From Nostoc linckia FACHB-104 (GTDB lineage: Bacteria; Cyanobacteriota; Cyanobacteriia; Cyanobacteriales; Nostocaceae): a stretch of DNA of 64,000 nucleotides. The position numbers and the translations under genes are program-made. Positions 61,563-64,000 of the stretch are shown in pieces. How positions within the stretch are numbered: the stretch's first letter is position 1; each line of letters begins with the position of its first letter. The stretch is taken from NCBI RefSeq assembly GCF_014696615.1, contig NZ_JACJQJ010000012.1:100257-164256 (forward strand), written 5' to 3'. The notes beneath the pieces are model-generated. The model worked only from the letters and a program-made list of their open reading frames with translations. It was not told the DNA's origin and did not search any database.

Positions 61563-61569
61563 TAGCCTC

Positions 61570-61609
61570 TAGTTATTTAAATAGTTATTTAAAAACTATT
61601 TAAATAACT
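61570..61609. repeat. Element palindrome copy C (40 bp, most perfect)
   Basis: Arms AGTTATTTAAATAGTT (61571-61586) and AACTATTTAAATAACT (61594-61609) are perfectly complementary around a 7-bp centre. It sits 8 bp after one stop codon and 25 bp before the ATPase start. Confidence 0.9.
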
Positions 61610-61634
61610 CCAACCAATAAGAGATAAAAACGAA

Positions 61635-62867
61635 ATGGACAATGATACTAGCACAACTCTGTATTTAAACCCAGAGGACTTTTACAAGCAGGAGATGGAT
61701 TCTTGGTTAGAACTCTGGGATGAAAGCCTTTCTCTGTATGGGAATGTGGCATCTATTCTTGGGCAGACAGTGCTATTCCCGCAACGAAATTTAATGCTCC
61801 CAATAGTAGCTACTTACTTGCTGATACCGAGTAAATGGGCAAGAGTATTACCTATCCTTTTCTCATGGGGGGGAAAGGGTAGCGGTAAAAGTACTACAGC
61901 GATACTTGCAGCAAAGCTACACGGCATTAATAGCACTTTCTCGGCTACAGACACATTTTCAGCAATCCGCAATGCTCTAGACTCAATGCGCTGGATTGAC
62001 CCAATAGAAAAGGATTTAGAGAAAGAAGGTGCAATTCTACCTTGGGATAACATTCACGCTGGAACTCTAAAGAAGGATGAGCGAATTTATCAAATGCTCT
62101 TATTTGGTTACTCTAGGGCATCTGACAAAATCTCAATCGCTCAACCAGACGGAACAAACAGAGAATTTTATGTATTCTCTCCTAAAATCATCTCTTCAGT
62201 TGATGACATCCATCTAAACCCAGACTTTGAAGAATTGCAGAGGAGATTGATAGTAATTCCTCATAAATCATGGGAGCAATTCACACCGGAGGAGAAGAAA
62301 CCTTATGAGGATTTTGACATTTTTACTGACCGAATTGACCTTGATTCTATTCACTGGGATGGCATTCAAGATGAGTATTTGCGCTTTTGGAATGACGCTG
62401 AGAATTGCAAGTTATACGCCAAATATAGGGCTATTCTTACCAAGAAAGGTAAGAAAGATTTTAAGCACCACATGAAGTCTGAGCAGTGGTTAGTATCAAT
62501 TGATGTAATTGTTACTGGTTTAGTAACTGGAGCATGGAGAACAATTGATGAAGCTATAGCCCATTTAGATGAATACTGGAGATTTGCAAACAGAAACATA
62601 TTCAATCAATCAACCGCAACAATTGAACATCTAGAAACCTTTATTGATGAAGAGGTAGGAACTCAAAGACAGCTAAATAAGCAAATGGAGGAAGCGGGAA
62701 AGAAAGGGATTTTATTAATTATTTCTCCCGAAAAGCTTAAACAGCGTCTTGAGTACCACCATAAAAGGGGTGAGTTAGATGTTTACCCAAGTCAAGAAAG
62801 AATCATTCAATTAATGGGGCGATTAGGTTGGAGACTAACGCAAAAAGGATGGATGGAAAAGCAATGA
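61635..62867 (+). CDS. P-loop ATPase, probable replicative helicase-like protein of the element
   Basis: A 410-residue protein. The Walker A is SWGGKGSGKSTTAIL (about 77-91) and a Walker B-like acidic segment occurs in KIISSVDDIHLNP. The order, with an arginine in ELQRRLIVIPHKSW, resembles SF3-helicase or DUF927/DUF3631-type ATPases of plasmids and phages, but the primase part is absent. The C-terminal part is helical and basic, ending in RLGWRLTQKGWM, a possible winged helix. The leader AGAGATAAAAACGAA matches that of the gene at 59340. Most likely involved in element replication. Confidence 0.7.
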   Translation: MDNDTSTTLYLNPEDFYKQEMDSWLELWDESLSLYGNVASILGQTVLFPQRNLMLPIVATYLLIPSKWARVLPILFSWGGKGSGKSTTAILAAKLHGINSTFSATDTFSAIRNALDSMRWIDPIEKDLEKEGAILPWDNIHAGTLKKDERIYQMLLFGYSRASDKISIAQPDGTNREFYVFSPKIISSVDDIHLNPDFEELQRRLIVIPHKSWEQFTPEEKKPYEDFDIFTDRIDLDSIHWDGIQDEYLRFWNDAENCKLYAKYRAILTKKGKKDFKHHMKSEQWLVSIDVIVTGLVTGAWRTIDEAIAHLDEYWRFANRNIFNQSTATIEHLETFIDEEVGTQRQLNKQMEEAGKKGILLIISPEKLKQRLEYHHKRGELDVYPSQERIIQLMGRLGWRLTQKGWMEKQ

Positions 62868-63250
62868 GTAAGGTAGTAATTAAGCTTTCTATTAATCATC
62901 CAAATATCAAGCTGATAGAAGTAGGCGAGAAAGATTTAAACATCAGCCTAATTAAGAAAAATATCGGTGATAGTTCAGGTGATAGTTACATGGAGTGTGT
63001 CTATAAGGCATGGTTTGAAATGCCTGAACTAGTGATTATTTGTGATGAGTCAGGAATGCTTAAACAATACCCAATCGTTATGATGTCTCGATTTGGGGCG
63101 ATAGCTGGAGACATTTTGATTTGTGAATGGAGACATAACGAAGACATGGAACCCGATTTATTTGGAATGTCAGTAGAAAAAAGTGCAAGGGTATTAACTA
63201 GCATTTTCCCTGAAGGAATGAACACTGTAAGCATAGGAGCATGGAACTAA
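62864..63250 (+). CDS. Element hypothetical protein
   Basis: A 128-residue protein starting at the ATG at 62864, whose bases overlap the ATPase stop (ATGA). Features: KVVIKLSINHPNIKLIEVGE, ECVYKAWFEMPELVIICDES, ARVLTSIFPEGMNTVSIGAW. An alpha/beta pattern without known motif. Its stop overlaps the next start (TAATG). Confidence 0.6.
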   Translation: MSKVVIKLSINHPNIKLIEVGEKDLNISLIKKNIGDSSGDSYMECVYKAWFEMPELVIICDESGMLKQYPIVMMSRFGAIAGDILICEWRHNEDMEPDLFGMSVEKSARVLTSIFPEGMNTVSIGAWN

Positions 63251-63678
63251 TGTTAAATCTGGATATGACTTATCAAGAAGCAGCAACACTACTACAGTTC
63301 CTTGATATTCGTGTGGAAGTGATAGGACAAAGAGAACCAGAATTATGTCAGGTAAGAAATAAATTAATTGGTGAAGTAGATAATTATGAGCAGATAGTTA
63401 GAATGCTTCCCAGTGAAGAAAAACAGAGGGAATGGTTTGATAGTTACTGGTTAACTCGATTTAAGGATACTGTTAACAATTGCACCATTCAAAAAAATGA
63501 AGATGGTTTATTTTATTGGTGCTATGGGGAAAGTATTCGCAGTGATAAAGAAGTTGCTGAAGTTTACCCAGAATATATTGATGCTGTTCTAGGGTTATGT
63601 AGATACCTAGAAATCTGCTTAAGGAAGTCTGATGAATTGATTAATGATGTGATTTCCAGAGTAGAGAGTATTAGTTAG
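63250..63678 (+). CDS. Element hypothetical protein
   Basis: A 142-residue protein starting at the ATG at 63250 (overlapping the previous stop) or at 63241. MLNLDMTYQEAATLLQFLDI, then QVRNKLIGEVDNYEQIVRML and WCYGESIRSDKEVAEVYPEY. Helical, acidic, no known domain. Last gene of the operon before a terminator. Confidence 0.6.
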   Translation: MLNLDMTYQEAATLLQFLDIRVEVIGQREPELCQVRNKLIGEVDNYEQIVRMLPSEEKQREWFDSYWLTRFKDTVNNCTIQKNEDGLFYWCYGESIRSDKEVAEVYPEYIDAVLGLCRYLEICLRKSDELINDVISRVESIS

Positions 63679-63722
63679 CAGTAGGGAGAAATAAGCAATA
63701 AAAAGTTAATTATTAAAAATTA

Positions 63723-63752
63723 AGACCTCAATACTAATGGGGTCTTTTTTTA
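63723..63752 (+). terminator. Terminator of the DNA-processing operon
   Basis: AGACCTC (63723-63729) pairs with GGGGTCT (63739-63745) with one mismatch, followed by a long T-run. A half-copy of the element palindrome (TAGTTATTAAAAA at 63760-63772) lies just beyond. Confidence 0.75.
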
Positions 63753-63789
63753 TTGTCTCTAGTTATTAAAAATTGCATCTATAGCAGCT

Positions 63790-64000
63790 TCATTCGTATG
63801 AGCGTAACCTGTTTAAAAGGTCTACGCCATGATAAGTAAGGCAATAACCTGTAAAGCCTGAAACCTCATCAGATGTTGAATGAACAAGCTCAATAAAATC
63901 TGTACTATGTAACAAATCTATATGGTATTGAATTTCTTCATAGCTAAAATTATCGTAAAAATTAAACGTACTCTTAACAGGATTATCTGATTGCTCGATA
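63790..64000 (-). CDS. DUF2513-like protein, C-terminal part (5' end outside window)
   Basis: Minus-strand frame open from the right edge. Its C-terminus reads EQSDNPVKSTFNFYDNFSYE, then EIQYHIDLLHSTDFIELVHS and GYCLTYHGVDLLNRLRSYE, stop at 63790-63792. The pattern (Y-x-x-EEIxYHIxLLxxxxFIE, then LTxxGxDLLN) matches the phage-associated DUF2513 family, a small winged-helix-like protein. Convergent with the preceding operon. Supports the element's phage-like nature. Confidence 0.7.
   Translation of the reverse strand, partial: IEQSDNPVKSTFNFYDNFSYEEIQYHIDLLHSTDFIELVHSTSDEVSGFTGYCLTYHGVDLLNRLRSYE

Overview
The window comes from the chromosome of a filamentous, probably heterocyst-forming cyanobacterium of the Nostoc/Anabaena group. 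Evidence: many copies of the HIP1 octamer GCGATCGC in the first 50 kb; genes for PsbM, PsbK, a high-light-inducible protein and the light-independent protochlorophyllide reductase subunits ChlL and ChlN; and abundant heptameric tandem repeats (GGGGATT, TTTTGAA, CCCCATG and GGGAGCA types) of the kind that litters Nostoc genomes.

Positions 1-50080 are host chromosome, mostly housekeeping genes with accessory islands. In order: an SPFH protein tail; an outer-membrane-like protein; a Fur-family regulator (FurB/Zur type); purS and purQ; chlL, a DUF5331 gene and chlN; a stand-alone ATP-grasp ligase; a three-gene set of dynamin-like GTPase, Hsp70/SrfB-like ATPase and helical partner (13144-19997); an Hli protein; a Dam-type methylase; trpD; a lipoprotein aspartic protease; carA; a STAS protein; Mini-RNase III; rlmB; a DUF1816 protein; an alpha/beta hydrolase; two CAP-domain proteins; a DsbA-like protein; a 1549-residue hybrid sensor kinase; a universal stress protein; psbM; a ferredoxin; psbK; tgt; cobS; a PPC-domain protein; a ComF-type PRTase; a GNAT acetyltransferase; a VOC protein; and miaE. 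Two decayed genes (Uma2 and DUF6745 types) lie at 47.3-48.6 kb. Simple repeats have entered coding regions in frame, most clearly in trpD.

From about 50083 to the right edge (at least 13.9 kb) lies an integrated, phage-like element. Its left edge cuts a short-chain dehydrogenase gene: only the last 38 codons remain (49966-50082, minus strand), and the missing 5' part should lie beyond the element's other end, outside the window. Next to the junction is a tyrosine recombinase in which the HxxR histidine is replaced by Tyr, giving an R-Y-R-Y active site as I recall for the XisA/XisC recombinases that excise DNA elements from heterocyst genes. I saw no HIP1 site in the element. Its visible modules are the integrase; a minus-strand operon (56838 to 51796) of fibre-like proteins including an 826-residue coiled-coil/collagen-like protein and a LamG-like protein; a plus-strand set of small beta-rich proteins (56897-58956) that could be structural; and a plus-strand DNA-processing operon (59340-63678) with a putative PD-(D/E)XK nuclease and a P-loop ATPase. 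Three near-identical 40-bp palindromes sit exactly between modules. I recognised no terminase, portal or canonical capsid gene in the visible part.

The strongest candidates for new biology are this gene-interrupting element with its inter-module palindromes, the dynamin/Hsp70-like three-gene set, and a strongly folded RNA-like sequence upstream of chlL.
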